DNA from: an uncultured Acidobacteriia bacterium
Lineage (GTDB): Bacteria; Acidobacteriota; Terriglobia; Bryobacterales; Bryobacteraceae
Assembly: GCA_903875575.1 (NCBI GenBank)
Contig: CAIQWJ010000018.1
Span: 1 to 64,000 of the forward strand
Direction: 5' to 3'
Length of the DNA stretch: 64,000 nt
A model generated the notes under the pieces. That model was not told where the DNA came from. It made no database searches and worked only from the letters and a program-made list of their open reading frames with translations. The position numbers and the translations under genes were made by a program. Shown piece after piece: positions 17,906 through 26,681 of this stretch; the stretch's first letter is position 1, and every line of letters begins with the position of its first letter.

Positions 17906-18271
17906 CTAACGTCCCAGAACGTCGTTTCTGGTGGATTCGGCGATGGCCAGAACCTGATCGATGAGGGGTTGGGCGACGCCCAGTTCTTTCAACGTGTCGC
18001 TCAGGTTGCCGGCCACGGCGTCGAAATGGGCATCATTGAGACCACGGGCAACCAGATGCGCGTGGCCCTTACGCATATCGAGACCTGTGTAGTTGTGGGG
18101 ACCGCCGAAGGCCATGGTCAGAAAGGCTTTTTGCTTGCCGATCTGTTTGTCCATATCAACGCCTTCGAAGAATTGGCTGATACGGTCGTCAGTCAGGACC
18201 TAGCGGTAGAAAATGTCGACGGCGGCGTCGACAGCGGGCTGTCCGCCCAGTTGTTCGTAGAGGGAATTCAT
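17906..18271 (-). pseudogene. Group I truncated haemoglobin interrupted by in-frame TAG
   Basis: Read from ATG 18271, the frame gives MNSLYEQLGGQPAVDAAVDI, FYR, then TAG at 18202-18200, then VLTDDRISQFFEGVD and the rest of a normal trHbN of about 121 residues. Tyr B10 sits in the FY just before the stop, and the proximal histidine is in KGHAHLVARGLNDAHF. No other disruption is seen: the frame is intact on both sides, and an AAG-to-TAG change would explain it. Internal ATG 18154 would give an 82-residue product lacking helices A and B. Reductase and nsrR follow. It could be a recent nonsense mutation, a sequencing error or read-through. Confidence 0.88.
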
Positions 18272-18293
18272 CGTTGAGAGGCTCCGATAGATA

Positions 18294-18318
18294 AATGTTG
18301 TATCTAAGATGCAACGTT
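18294..18318. promoter_or_regulatory. Probable NsrR operator
   Basis: A 25-bp imperfect palindrome centred on 18306: left arm aatgttgtatct, right arm agatgcaacgtt, with 10 of 12 pairs matching. The agatgca half resembles the known NsrR half-site. It lies 23-47 bp upstream of the haemoglobin ATG, where a repressor would block the promoter of the haemoglobin-reductase-nsrR operon. The palindrome is seen directly; binding by the encoded NsrR is inferred. Confidence 0.65.
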
Positions 18319-18399
18319 AAATCATTTCGACCGGAGTGTCAACAATGTCGAGGATAAGTTGGGGGATTGAACAGCCGCTGGTGCGGTTCAACAGCCGCG

Positions 18400-18882
18400 C
18401 TAATTCACCAGAGAACGTGCGGCGCGGCGTTCCGCGAGTTTCGCCTGGACGCGGGTCTGGATAGCATCGAGTTTTGTGCGCTGGTCATTGGTCAGACCGG
18501 CATAAACCTGCGCCTGGGCCTGGCTGCGGATGGCGAGCGCCTGGCCCATCAACTGGCCGCGCGTTTGGGATAGCGTCTGGATCTGTTTCGCGTCGCCTGT
18601 TTTCACGGCGGCGGCCAGGGCCTGACGGTTTTGCTGTAGTTGCTCCCGAACCGGCTTGATTGTGAGTTTGGCTTGCTCTCGAATGGTCTTGTCCTGCTGC
18701 CGTTGAGCCGGTGACAGGCCGAGGGCTTTGGCGACCTTACCTTTGAGGGCGGCGAGGCGTTTCGCACGTGCCTGTGGCAGGGCCTTTGCCTGTGTCTGGG
18801 GCGGGGCAGTCGGGGTCTGTGCTTGTACCAACATTGTGGCGGCTGTACTGGCCGTCAGGAATACGATGAGTCGGAGTTTCAT
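18400..18882 (-). CDS. Spy/CpxP-like periplasmic protein
   Basis: Signal peptide MKLRLIVFLTASTAATMLVQ, AQ, then a Gln/Ala/Lys-rich all-helical protein of about 160 residues. Segments LGLSPAQRQQ and GLTNDQRTKLDAI match the LTxxQ motif of Spy/CpxP proteins, which are periplasmic chaperones or envelope-stress sensors. ATG 18882 has agagg 7 nt upstream; the longer open frame to 19020 precedes the signal peptide and is not used. Confidence 0.75.
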   Translation of the reverse strand: MKLRLIVFLTASTAATMLVQAQTPTAPPQTQAKALPQARAKRLAALKGKVAKALGLSPAQRQQDKTIREQAKLTIKPVREQLQQNRQALAAAVKTGDAKQIQTLSQTRGQLMGQALAIRSQAQAQVYAGLTNDQRTKLDAIQTRVQAKLAERRAARSLVN

Positions 18883-18980
18883 GGGTTTACCTCTCTGCCT
18901 CTTTGAACCCTGATGGGGCTGAAAGGTTGCGGCAGTGCAGGAGAACACTGTGGAAACGTGGATTCTGCAACCGCTCCTTA

Positions 18981-19024
18981 TACAGTCGCGGCTCGCAAAC
19001 GATACAGTCGCGGCTCGCAAACGC
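18981..19024. repeat. 22-bp tandem duplication
   Basis: Two adjacent 22-bp units start at 18981 and 19003, each beginning tacagtcgcggctcgcaaac and differing only at the last base. They sit about 100 bp upstream of the Spy-like gene, in a 227-bp region with no gene. Unit length matches the duplication at about 40.1 kb, but the sequence is unrelated. Confidence 0.85.
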
Positions 19025-19109
19025 GTATGTGCATCCGTGAGTGATTCAGGTCGGTTGCGCGTGGCGGAAGCCCCGCGGCAAGGCCGAAGCCCTGACCCTA
19101 CCCCATTTG

Positions 19110-20315
19110 CTACGAGCGCAGGGCCTGGTCGAGATCGGCGATGATGTCTTCCACGGCCTCAATGCCAGCCGAAAGACGCAGCAGATTGTCGTGGATGCCC
19201 AGGCGTGCCCGGTGCTTCGGCGCGATATCGCGATGGGAGGCCATCGCAGGGTAGAGCATCATGGTGTGGACATCGCCCAGGGATGTGGCCGGGACCACCA
19301 TACGCAGGGCATTCATGACACGGAAGATCTGCTCGCGGCCCGCGTCTTTGACTTCAAAACTGACGATGCCGCCGTAGAGGCCTTCGGCAAACAGGCGTTT
19401 GATGTTGCCGGCGTCCGGGTGGTTCGGATCGGCTGGGTAGTAGACGCGTGAGACCGCGGGATGCGTGACGAGCCAGTCGGCCAGCTTCCGTGCATTGGCG
19501 CACTGCTTTTCCATGCGCAGCGGGAAGGTCTTGGTCCCGCGCATGGCGAGGTAACACTCGAAGGGTCCGAGAGTGAAACCCACGGTGCGGGAGAGGGCCT
19601 TCAATTGAGCGAGGTTCGCCTCGTCACTGACGACGATGCCGCCCATGGTGTCGCCGTGGCCGGAGAGGTACTTGGTCAGGCTGTGCACCACGAAAGACGC
19701 GCCGTATTCCATGGGGCGGATGATCAACGGCGTGGCAAATGTATTGTCCACAATGAGTGGGATGTCGGCTGCGCGAGCCAAGGCGCCGATTCGATCCAGT
19801 GCTGGCACACGGACCAGCGGATTCGCAATGGTTTCCATCAGGATGGCGCCGGGGCGATGCTGTTCGATGGCGGCGGCCACGGCGGTGTCATCGCAAAAAT
19901 CGACATAGACGACGTCAACACCGGCGGGTTCAAAAACCTTGGCCAACATGCCGAGTGTGGCACCGTAAAGCAGGCTGCCGGCCAGGATGGTGCGGCGGCG
20001 ATCAATGAGCGCGGTGCTGATGGCCATGTGGAGCGCGGCCATGCCGGTGGAACAGGCGAGCGAGCCCGCGCCGCCTTCGAGGGAGGAGATCAGTTCTTCC
20101 AGCGCATCGCTGGTGGGATTGCCGTAGCGACCGTAGCTCTGGCCGGGCATTTCGTTGCCGAAAACGCGGTCGAGATCGTTCATGTCGCTATAGAAATAGC
20201 TGGCCGCGAGGTGAATGGGTGTGGTCACGGGAACCCAGCCGGGTTGAGAGGGGTCGGGCCGTTTGCGGTCGCCCACGTGGACGGCGCGGGAGTGCTGGCT
20301 TATTTTCTTTTCCAT
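19110..20315 (-). CDS. Cys/Met metabolism PLP-dependent enzyme
   Basis: Cystathionine gamma-synthase/O-acylhomoserine sulfhydrylase superfamily, 401 aa. The PLP lysine is in VHSLTKYLSGHGDTMGG, with YGRYGNPTSDALE and the phosphate-binding STGMAALH also visible. It overlaps the end of cysS by 16 nt and is translated after it, linking cysteinyl-tRNA synthesis with sulfur amino-acid metabolism. Synthase, sulfhydrylase or methionine gamma-lyase activity cannot be told apart here, so no symbol is given. Confidence 0.9.
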   Translation of the reverse strand: MEKKISQHSRAVHVGDRKRPDPSQPGWVPVTTPIHLAASYFYSDMNDLDRVFGNEMPGQSYGRYGNPTSDALEELISSLEGGAGSLACSTGMAALHMAISTALIDRRRTILAGSLLYGATLGMLAKVFEPAGVDVVYVDFCDDTAVAAAIEQHRPGAILMETIANPLVRVPALDRIGALARAADIPLIVDNTFATPLIIRPMEYGASFVVHSLTKYLSGHGDTMGGIVVSDEANLAQLKALSRTVGFTLGPFECYLAMRGTKTFPLRMEKQCANARKLADWLVTHPAVSRVYYPADPNHPDAGNIKRLFAEGLYGGIVSFEVKDAGREQIFRVMNALRMVVPATSLGDVHTMMLYPAMASHRDIAPKHRARLGIHDNLLRLSAGIEAVEDIIADLDQALRS

Positions 20316-21700
20316 CTCACTCCATCCTTCGTGTCTTCGATGATGACGCCCGATTCGAGAAGCTGGGCGCGGATTTCGTCCGAGCGCTTGAAGTCGCGCG
20401 ATTTCTTGGCTGCGGTGCGCTCGGCGATCAAGTTTTCGATATCGGCTTCCGACATGCCGTCGGTGGAGGCGGAGGGCTTCAGGACTTCGAAAACAGCGTC
20501 CATTTGTTCGAGCAGTGCGTGAGCACCGGCGAGATTACCTGTTTGGAACTCGCCCGCATCGAGCGCGATATTCGCGTCGCGGAGGTATTCGTAGACGGAG
20601 GCAAGGGCTTCGGCGGTGTTGAGATCGTCATCCATAGCTTCGCGGAAACCGGCGAGCGCGCGGGTGGCGTGATCGGCAATGGCGGCGTTGACGCCGGCCG
20701 GGAGCTTCGCGGTTTCGAGGCGCAGCTTGAAGTTGCGCAGGCGTTCGATAGCCGTTTTGGCGGAGGCGAGCCCTGCAAACGTGAAGTTCAGTGCCTTCCG
20801 ATAGGGCACGGACGCGAGGAGGAAGCGTACGACCTCCGGCGAGTAGCCCATGGCGAGGATGTCGCGCAGGGTGTAGTAATTCCCCAGCGATTTCGACATC
20901 TTCTGGCCTTCAACGAACAGGAATTCGGAGTGCACCCAGAAGCGCGCGAATGGCTTGCCGGTGAGAGCTTCGGACTGCGCGATCTCGTTTTCGTGGTGGG
21001 GAAAAATAAGGTCGATGCCACCGGCGTGAAGGTCCAGGGTGTCGCCGAGATAGCGGATGGCCATGACGGAGCACTCGATGTGCCAGCCAGGGCGGCCGTT
21101 GCCGACCTCGGTATCCCAGGAGGGCTCGCCGGGCTTGGCGGCTTTCCAGAGAGCGAAGTCGCGGGCATCGGCTTTATCGTAATTGTCGACGTCGACGCGG
21201 GCGCCGGCGACCATGCCGCTGAAATCGTTGTGCGAGAGTTTGCCGTAGCCTTTGAATTTCGAGATCCGGTAGTAGACGGAGCCGTCGCTGCGATAAGTGA
21301 AGCCGTCGTCTTCGAGTTTGTGGATGGCGGAGGCCATTTCTGCGATGTTCTCGGTGGCGCGGGCGAGGTGTTCCGGGCGTTCGAGACGCAGCGCGGCGCA
21401 ATCGTCCAGGAAGGCTTTCGTGTAGATGGCCGTGTACTCTTCGAGCGTTTTGTTTTGCGCGACGGCGTTGCGGATGATCTTGTCGTCCACGTCGGTAATG
21501 TTCATGACGTGGTCGAGCTTGAAGCCGGAGGCGCGCAGCCAGCGGCGCAGAAGGTCAAAGAAGACGAAGGTCCGAAAGTTGCCGATGTGGGCGAAGTCGT
21601 AGACGGTGGGTCCGCAGGTGTACATGCGGACGGTGTTGTCAGAGAGAGGTGCAAAGGGTTGCACCTCCTGAGTCAGCGTGTTGTAGAGACGCAGGGGCAT
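20300..21700 (-). CDS. cysS: Cysteinyl-tRNA synthetase
   Basis: Class I synthetase charging tRNA-Cys. HIGH-type motif FAHIGNFRTF, KMSKSLGN, and the zinc-site residues in TCGPTVYD, GWHIECSVMA and HHENEIAQSEA are present. The length of 466 residues is usual, with a C-terminal DALR-like helical part. The next gene, a PLP enzyme of sulfur metabolism, overlaps it. No T-box or SAM-type riboswitch was recognised in the short upstream gap. Confidence 0.97.
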   Translation of the reverse strand: MPLRLYNTLTQEVQPFAPLSDNTVRMYTCGPTVYDFAHIGNFRTFVFFDLLRRWLRASGFKLDHVMNITDVDDKIIRNAVAQNKTLEEYTAIYTKAFLDDCAALRLERPEHLARATENIAEMASAIHKLEDDGFTYRSDGSVYYRISKFKGYGKLSHNDFSGMVAGARVDVDNYDKADARDFALWKAAKPGEPSWDTEVGNGRPGWHIECSVMAIRYLGDTLDLHAGGIDLIFPHHENEIAQSEALTGKPFARFWVHSEFLFVEGQKMSKSLGNYYTLRDILAMGYSPEVVRFLLASVPYRKALNFTFAGLASAKTAIERLRNFKLRLETAKLPAGVNAAIADHATRALAGFREAMDDDLNTAEALASVYEYLRDANIALDAGEFQTGNLAGAHALLEQMDAVFEVLKPSASTDGMSEADIENLIAERTAAKKSRDFKRSDEIRAQLLESGVIIEDTKDGVRWKRK

Positions 21701-21745
21701 GGAGTTTTTGGGCCGATACGGGAACTTTTATGGTAGCAGCGAGGG

Positions 21746-22444
21746 GTGTGGCGGGGAGCCGCATACAGTGGTGGGAGGTGGTACCGGTTAAATTGGTTTT
21801 TGGCCCAATTTACACTTCCTCCTGTCTACCCAATCCTCGATACCGGTACTCTCGAGCGGCTTGGTCTTGATTGTATTTCCGCGGCTGAGGCTCTGATTGA
21901 GGGCGGGGCGCGAATTCTCCAGATTCGGCATAAAGCGTTCTGGTCGCGCGAGGTTTTTGCCGTAGCCGAACGGGTGAATGAGCTTTGCCAGGCCGCGGGC
22001 GTGCTGTTCGTGGTGAATGACAGGGCGGATTACGCGGCGGTAATCGGTTCGGCGCTGCACGTTGGGCAGGATGATCTGGCACCGGCGGATGCGCGGAGGG
22101 TGGTGGGGGCAGCGGCGATTATTGGCTATTCCACGCATAACCCGGGCCAGATTGCCGCAGCGGACACGGAAGCCATCGACTACCTGGCATTTGGGCCGGT
22201 TTTTCCAACGGTGTCGAAAGAGCGCCCGGATCCAACGGTAGGGATCGAAGGGCTCAAAGCGGTTCGGGCACTGACCCGAAAGCCACTGGTGGCGATTGGC
22301 GGGATTACGCGTGAAAATGCGATCCAATGCTGGAAAGCCGGGGCAGACTCAGTAGCCGTGATTGCCGATCTTTACCCCAGTCCATGTACCAAGCCTGCGC
22401 TCCGGGACCGGATGCGGGAATGGCGGAGCCTGGCGGGGAGATAG
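21746..22444 (+). CDS. thiE: Thiamine-phosphate synthase
   Basis: TIM-barrel enzyme joining HMP-PP and thiazole phosphate. Recognisable are LQIRHKA, VNDRADYAAVIGSALHVGQDD, GYSTHNPGQ, the phosphate-loop YLAFGPVFPT and VAIGGITREN. The start is uncertain: GTG 21746 gives 18 non-conserved residues before the TTG at 21800 (LAQFTLPPVYPILD), which fits the family better but lacks a near ribosome site. No other thi gene and no TPP riboswitch (CUGAGA) is nearby; it may instead be a TenI-like relative. Confidence 0.85.
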   Translation: MWRGAAYSGGRWYRLNWFLAQFTLPPVYPILDTGTLERLGLDCISAAEALIEGGARILQIRHKAFWSREVFAVAERVNELCQAAGVLFVVNDRADYAAVIGSALHVGQDDLAPADARRVVGAAAIIGYSTHNPGQIAAADTEAIDYLAFGPVFPTVSKERPDPTVGIEGLKAVRALTRKPLVAIGGITRENAIQCWKAGADSVAVIADLYPSPCTKPALRDRMREWRSLAGR

Positions 22445-22676
22445 AGCATGGGTTAGCGGGGGCGGCCCATGATACGGTGATCTGCCGGACTATGTTATCT
22501 TTGCAGTTCTGCTGTCCTCTGTCCTGACAGCGGTGAAATGAGCGGGCCTACCGTGCCGTGGGTTGTCCTTTTGTTGTTTGTCATGAGCCCGCGCTGAGAT
22601 ATTGCGCGGTTTGATTCTGGTCCTGCCTGGGGGTGCCGGTCTGCTACCTGTGGCAACGGAAAGAGGGTACAACGAC

Positions 22677-24158
22677 GTGAATTCTTTATTTGCGGTGAAA
22701 CCGCTGGCGAGGATCTTTGCCGAGAGTGAAGGCGGCGAGCATCAGCTCAAGCGCACGCTGGGGGCATGGCAGTTAATCGCGCTGGGAATTGGCGCTGTCA
22801 TTGGCGCGGGCATCTTTGTGCGAACCGCAGCTGCCATTGCCGAGCGGGCCGGATCGTCTGTGACGATCGCGTTTCTGGTGGCTGGCATCGGCTGCGCTTT
22901 TGCCGGGCTTTGCTATGCGGAGTTTGCATCGATGATTCCGGTGGCGGGCAGCGCTTATACGTATTCGTACGCCACGATGGGTGAGCTGGTGGCGTGGATC
23001 ATCGGCTGGGATCTGACGCTCGAATACGCGGTGGGGGCGGCAACGGTTGCGATTGCCTGGAGCGAGTACTTTAACAAGGTGCTGGAGTTTGTGGGTATCC
23101 AGATCCCTTACGAATGGTGTCATTCGCCATGGGAGACGAGTGCGACCGGTGGGCTGCACGGGTACTTCAACGCGCCGGCGATTGTGATTCTGTTTCTGGT
23201 TACATTGCTGCTGATTCGCGGGATTCAGGAATCCGCGTTTGTGAATAACCTGATCGTGATCACGAAGGTAGTGATTGTGATTTCGGTGATTGTGATTGGC
23301 TGGGGCTTTATGAATCCGGCGAATCACACGCCTTACATTCCGGCTGCGACCACTTACACGACGCCTGAAGGGGTAACACATCCGTTTGGCGGCATCATGG
23401 GCATTTTGGGTGCTGCCGGCGTGGTGTTCTTCGCGTTCATCGGGTTCGATGCGGTTTCGACGGCGGCGCAGGAAACTATTAATCCGAAGCGCGATATGCC
23501 GATCGGCATTCTGGGCTCGCTGGTGTTCTGTACGACGCTTTACGTGCTGTTCTCGCATGTGCTCAGTGGTGTGGCGACCGTGGAGGATTTCCGGACGGCG
23601 GGCAAGGAAGCGTCGGTGGCGTACGCGATCAGCAAGTACATGATCGGCTTCGGCTGGCTGGCCAAGCTGGTGACGGTTGCCATTTTGGGCGGCTTCTCGT
23701 CAGTGATTCTGGTCATGCTGCTGGGCCAATCGCGCGTGTTCTATTCGATGAGCCGCGATGGGTTGGTTCCCGCGATGTTCTCGGAAGTGCATCCGAAGTT
23801 CCGGACACCGTACAAGAACAATATTCTGTTCTTCTTTGTGACGGCTGGGTTTGCGGGCTTCATTCCGGGGGACATTGTCGGTGAGATGACGAGTATCGGG
23901 ACGTTGTTTGCGTTCATTCTGGTCTGCATCGGAGTGTGGATCATGCGGCGGAAACGGCCGGAGATTGTGCGCGGGTTCACTGTTCCGGCACTGCCTCTGG
24001 TCGCTGTTCTGGGCGTCTGCGTCTGTGGCGCGATGATCTTCGGGCTGGGCTGGACGAACTGGCTGCGGCTGATTGTATGGATGGCACTGGGGCTGGTGAT
24101 TTACTTCGCTTACAGCCGGAAGCGCAGCAAACTGATGCTGAGCGGCGAGGGCGAGTAG
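22677..24158 (+). CDS. APC-family amino-acid permease
   Basis: Inner-membrane transporter of about 493 aa with 12 or more helices. The GAVIGAGIFVRTA loop in helix 1 is the APC amino-acid carbonyl-binding signature of the cationic amino-acid/YfnA group; FFAFIGFDAVSTAAQE is also typical. GTG 22677 has agaggg 9 nt upstream. The 232-bp gap before it has no recognised element. Confidence 0.93.
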   Translation: MNSLFAVKPLARIFAESEGGEHQLKRTLGAWQLIALGIGAVIGAGIFVRTAAAIAERAGSSVTIAFLVAGIGCAFAGLCYAEFASMIPVAGSAYTYSYATMGELVAWIIGWDLTLEYAVGAATVAIAWSEYFNKVLEFVGIQIPYEWCHSPWETSATGGLHGYFNAPAIVILFLVTLLLIRGIQESAFVNNLIVITKVVIVISVIVIGWGFMNPANHTPYIPAATTYTTPEGVTHPFGGIMGILGAAGVVFFAFIGFDAVSTAAQETINPKRDMPIGILGSLVFCTTLYVLFSHVLSGVATVEDFRTAGKEASVAYAISKYMIGFGWLAKLVTVAILGGFSSVILVMLLGQSRVFYSMSRDGLVPAMFSEVHPKFRTPYKNNILFFFVTAGFAGFIPGDIVGEMTSIGTLFAFILVCIGVWIMRRKRPEIVRGFTVPALPLVAVLGVCVCGAMIFGLGWTNWLRLIVWMALGLVIYFAYSRKRSKLMLSGEGE

Positions 24159-24198
24159 GGCTTCGAAAACGGCGCTCGTTCTGAGCGGTGATAGGGAT

Positions 24199-24807
24199 AT
24201 GCAGATAGATCTTCCCGATACGGAAACGTCGGTGACGCTGATATTCGACCGCGAGCACCCGCTCACGGACGACGGCTACTTTGCGTTCTGTATGGCGAAT
24301 CCGGATCTGAATGTGGAGCGGATGCCGGGGGGGGAAATCGTCATCGTGCCACCAGCGGGGGGAGAATCGGATTTTCGCAGCCTGGGGGCAGGCGCGGCGC
24401 TTCATGCGTGGGCTATGCGCGACGGGAGGGGAAAGCCATTCGGGTCGAGCGTTCAGTTCTTTCTGCCCAATGGCGCGGCGCTCTCGCCCGACGCGGCCTG
24501 GGTATCAAACGAACGCCTTGCTGTGCTGTCGAAACGGGAAAGGCAGCAGTTTCTGCGGCTGATTCCGGAATTTGTGATCGAGGTCATGTCGCCGAGCGAC
24601 CGCCTGTCGGCGGCACAGCAGAAAATGCGGCTCTGGACGGCCAATGGCGTGGAGTTGGGATGGCTGATCGATGGCGATGGCCGGCGGGTTTACGTCTATC
24701 GCGGGACGGCGGAACGTCGTATTGTCGCCAATGCCGACAGCATTGGCGGCGAAGGGCCCGTGGATGGTTTCCTCCTGCCGCTTGGTCGTATTTGGGCTGG
24801 CCTGTAA
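24199..24807 (+). CDS. Uma2 family (DUF820) nuclease-fold protein
   Basis: A 202-aa protein of the PD-(D/E)XK-like Uma2 family. Conserved elements are LSPDAAWVS, PEFVIEVMSPSDR and ELGWLIDGDGRRVYVYR; D and E of the first two are probable metal ligands. Such genes are scattered in multiple copies in cyanobacteria, Planctomycetes and Acidobacteria with no settled role. It sits between a permease and purC without evident linkage. Confidence 0.88.
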   Translation: MQIDLPDTETSVTLIFDREHPLTDDGYFAFCMANPDLNVERMPGGEIVIVPPAGGESDFRSLGAGAALHAWAMRDGRGKPFGSSVQFFLPNGAALSPDAAWVSNERLAVLSKRERQQFLRLIPEFVIEVMSPSDRLSAAQQKMRLWTANGVELGWLIDGDGRRVYVYRGTAERRIVANADSIGGEGPVDGFLLPLGRIWAGL

Positions 24808-24850
24808 GGGTTCGAGCCGGGAACACAGGCGGTAGTGGAAAATAGAATTC

Positions 24851-25768
24851 GTGTCCAAAGTTAATTCAAGCCACGTCATCACTCATACTGAACTTCCCGG
24901 GATTGAGCGCATCGCCCGGGGCAAAGTACGGGACGTTTACAGCATTTCCGATAAGATGCTGGGCGATCCGCTTCTCATTGTTGCCACGGATCGTATCTCC
25001 GCGTTCGATTGCATCCTGCCGCAGGGGATTCCCGGCAAGGGCAGGGTACTCACTCAGATGTCGCTCTTCTGGTTCGACTTCCTGCGCAACGTGGTGCCGA
25101 ACCACTTGATCACCGCGGAGGTGGACGAGTATCCGGCGCCGCTGCACGCTTATCGCGATCAACTGGAAGGCCGGTCCATGCTGGTGAAGCGCTGCAGGAT
25201 GGAGCCTGTGGAGTGTGTGGCGCGCGGCTACGTGGTGGGGTCGGGCTGGAAGGATTACAAGGCCACCGGAGCCATCTGCGGGATCGGGTTGCCGAAGGGG
25301 TTGCTGGAGTGCGCGGCGCTGCCGGAGCCGATTTACACACCGGCCTCGAAGGCGGAGACGGGACATGACGAGAATGTTTCGTTTGAGACGACTGTTGGGA
25401 TGGTGGGGCAGGAAACGGCGTCTTTGTTGCGGGATCTGACGCTGCGCATCTACAGCAAGGGCGCGGAGCACGCAGCCACACGCGGGATCATTCTGGCCGA
25501 TACAAAGTTTGAGTTCGGCTGGCACGATGGCAAGTTGCTGCTGGCGGACGAAGTGCTGACGCCGGATTCTTCGCGCTACTGGCCTGCGGATAGTTACAAG
25601 CCGGGTGGTGCGCAGCCCTCTTTCGATAAACAGTTCGTGCGGGACTACCTGGAGACGCTGGACTGGAAAAAGACGCCACCGGCACCTCCCCTGCCGGACG
25701 ACGTGATTGCGAAGACGTCAGAGAAGTATCACGAAGCTTACGAGCGGATCACAGGCCGGAAGCTGTAG
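24851..25768 (+). CDS. purC: SAICAR synthase
   Basis: Phosphoribosylaminoimidazole-succinocarboxamide synthase, step 8 of purine synthesis. KVRDVYSI, ATDRISAFD, VKRCRMEPVECVARGYV, DTKFEFGWHDGK, DEVLTPDSSRYWP and FDKQFVRDYL are all intact. The 305-residue form is the longer one seen in several phyla. The start codon is GTG. A hairpin follows the stop, then cvpA, Fis-like and gph genes on the same strand. Confidence 0.97.
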   Translation: MSKVNSSHVITHTELPGIERIARGKVRDVYSISDKMLGDPLLIVATDRISAFDCILPQGIPGKGRVLTQMSLFWFDFLRNVVPNHLITAEVDEYPAPLHAYRDQLEGRSMLVKRCRMEPVECVARGYVVGSGWKDYKATGAICGIGLPKGLLECAALPEPIYTPASKAETGHDENVSFETTVGMVGQETASLLRDLTLRIYSKGAEHAATRGIILADTKFEFGWHDGKLLLADEVLTPDSSRYWPADSYKPGGAQPSFDKQFVRDYLETLDWKKTPPAPPLPDDVIAKTSEKYHEAYERITGRKL

Positions 25769-25769
25769 A

Positions 25770-25787
25770 TCCCGCTCCGCAGCGGGA
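25770..25787. terminator. 7-bp GC hairpin after purC
   Basis: tcccgct, loop ccgc, agcggga: a perfect stem beginning 2 nt after the purC stop. There is no T-tract, so it may be a weak attenuator or stability stem between purC and cvpA. Confidence 0.45.
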
Positions 25788-25808
25788 ATCCCGTTGGGAA
25801 ATCAGACA

Positions 25809-26378
25809 ATGAACTGGCTCGATTATTTCCTGTTCGCCGTGCTCACGTACTCCGGAGTGCAGAGCCTGCGACGGGGGTTCACTCGGGAGATCATCGGGCT
25901 TGTGGCGGCAGTGCTGGCGCTGGTGCTGGGAATGTGGTTTTACGGCACCGCAGGTACTCTGGTTCGACCGTACGTGGGTTCGGAAAGAGCTGCGCATTTC
26001 CTGGGATTTGTGGTTGTGGTAATTGCGGTTTTAGTCACTGGGGCAGTGGTGGGGGCTATAGTACGGCGCTTCGTGAAGGTGATCGGGCTATCATTTTTCG
26101 ATCGCATCCTGGGGCTGGGTTTCGGGTTGGTGCGCGGCGGGCTGGTGTGCATCGCGTTGCTCACGGGGTACATAGCTTTCGGGCAGATGGCGGATGCCAA
26201 AACCGCTCCTGCGGCGGTGGTACACTCGCAGATTGCGCCGTATCTGATGGAGGCGTCGCACCTGGTTGTGCAGGCGGCGCCCGCGGAACTGAAGCGGAGT
26301 TTTACCGAGCAGTACAGCAAGGTAAAATCGGCCATCGCGAGTCTGGCGCAGCCGGGAACAAAAGAAGAAAAGAATTAG
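25809..26378 (+). CDS. cvpA: CvpA-family membrane protein
   Basis: Begins MNWLDYFLFAVLTYSGVQSLRRGFTREI, the standard CvpA opening, with four membrane helices within the first 160 residues and FFDRILGLGFGLVRG at the conserved C-terminal helix. E. coli CvpA is linked to colicin V production and purF expression; its location after purC echoes that purine link. The open frame extends upstream, but ATG 25809 matches the family start. Confidence 0.9.
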   Translation: MNWLDYFLFAVLTYSGVQSLRRGFTREIIGLVAAVLALVLGMWFYGTAGTLVRPYVGSERAAHFLGFVVVVIAVLVTGAVVGAIVRRFVKVIGLSFFDRILGLGFGLVRGGLVCIALLTGYIAFGQMADAKTAPAAVVHSQIAPYLMEASHLVVQAAPAELKRSFTEQYSKVKSAIASLAQPGTKEEKN

Positions 26379-26393
26379 CGAGGCGGGGGCGAG

Positions 26394-26681
26394 ATGAAAG
26401 AAGGTTTTGAGGGGCTGATTGACCATCTGGTGGGTGGCGGCTTTTTCCTGGAGGAAGCGGTTGAGATCCTGGAAAAGGGCATGATCGGCCGCGCGCTGGC
26501 GAAGACGAACAACAATCAGTCGGAAGCCAGCAAGGTATTGGGTATTCACCGCAACACGCTGCAGAGGAAGATGCTGCAGTATGAGATTGACGGGAAACGT
26601 CCGCGGCGCAAGCCCGCTGCGAGAGCAGGGAAGTCGGCCGTTGCGGCAAAACCGGCGCGACGGACGCGCAGGGCTTCGTAG
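26394..26681 (+). CDS. Small Fis-type HTH DNA-binding protein
   Basis: A 95-aa protein with a Fis/HTH_8 C-terminal helix set (RALAKTNNNQSEASKVLGIHRNTLQRKM) and a Lys/Arg/Ala-rich tail. The N-terminal helix LEEAVEILEKGMI matches the helix preceding the HTH in NtrC-type activators and Fis. It starts 15 nt after cvpA and its stop overlaps the GTG of gph. It is probably a nucleoid-type or local regulator; targets unknown. Confidence 0.85.
   Translation: MKEGFEGLIDHLVGGGFFLEEAVEILEKGMIGRALAKTNNNQSEASKVLGIHRNTLQRKMLQYEIDGKRPRRKPAARAGKSAVAAKPARRTRRAS

Noticed and set aside
21701-21800. Possible TPP riboswitch before thiE
   Set aside because: The conserved CUGAGA and ACCUGA elements are absent, and the region is too short.
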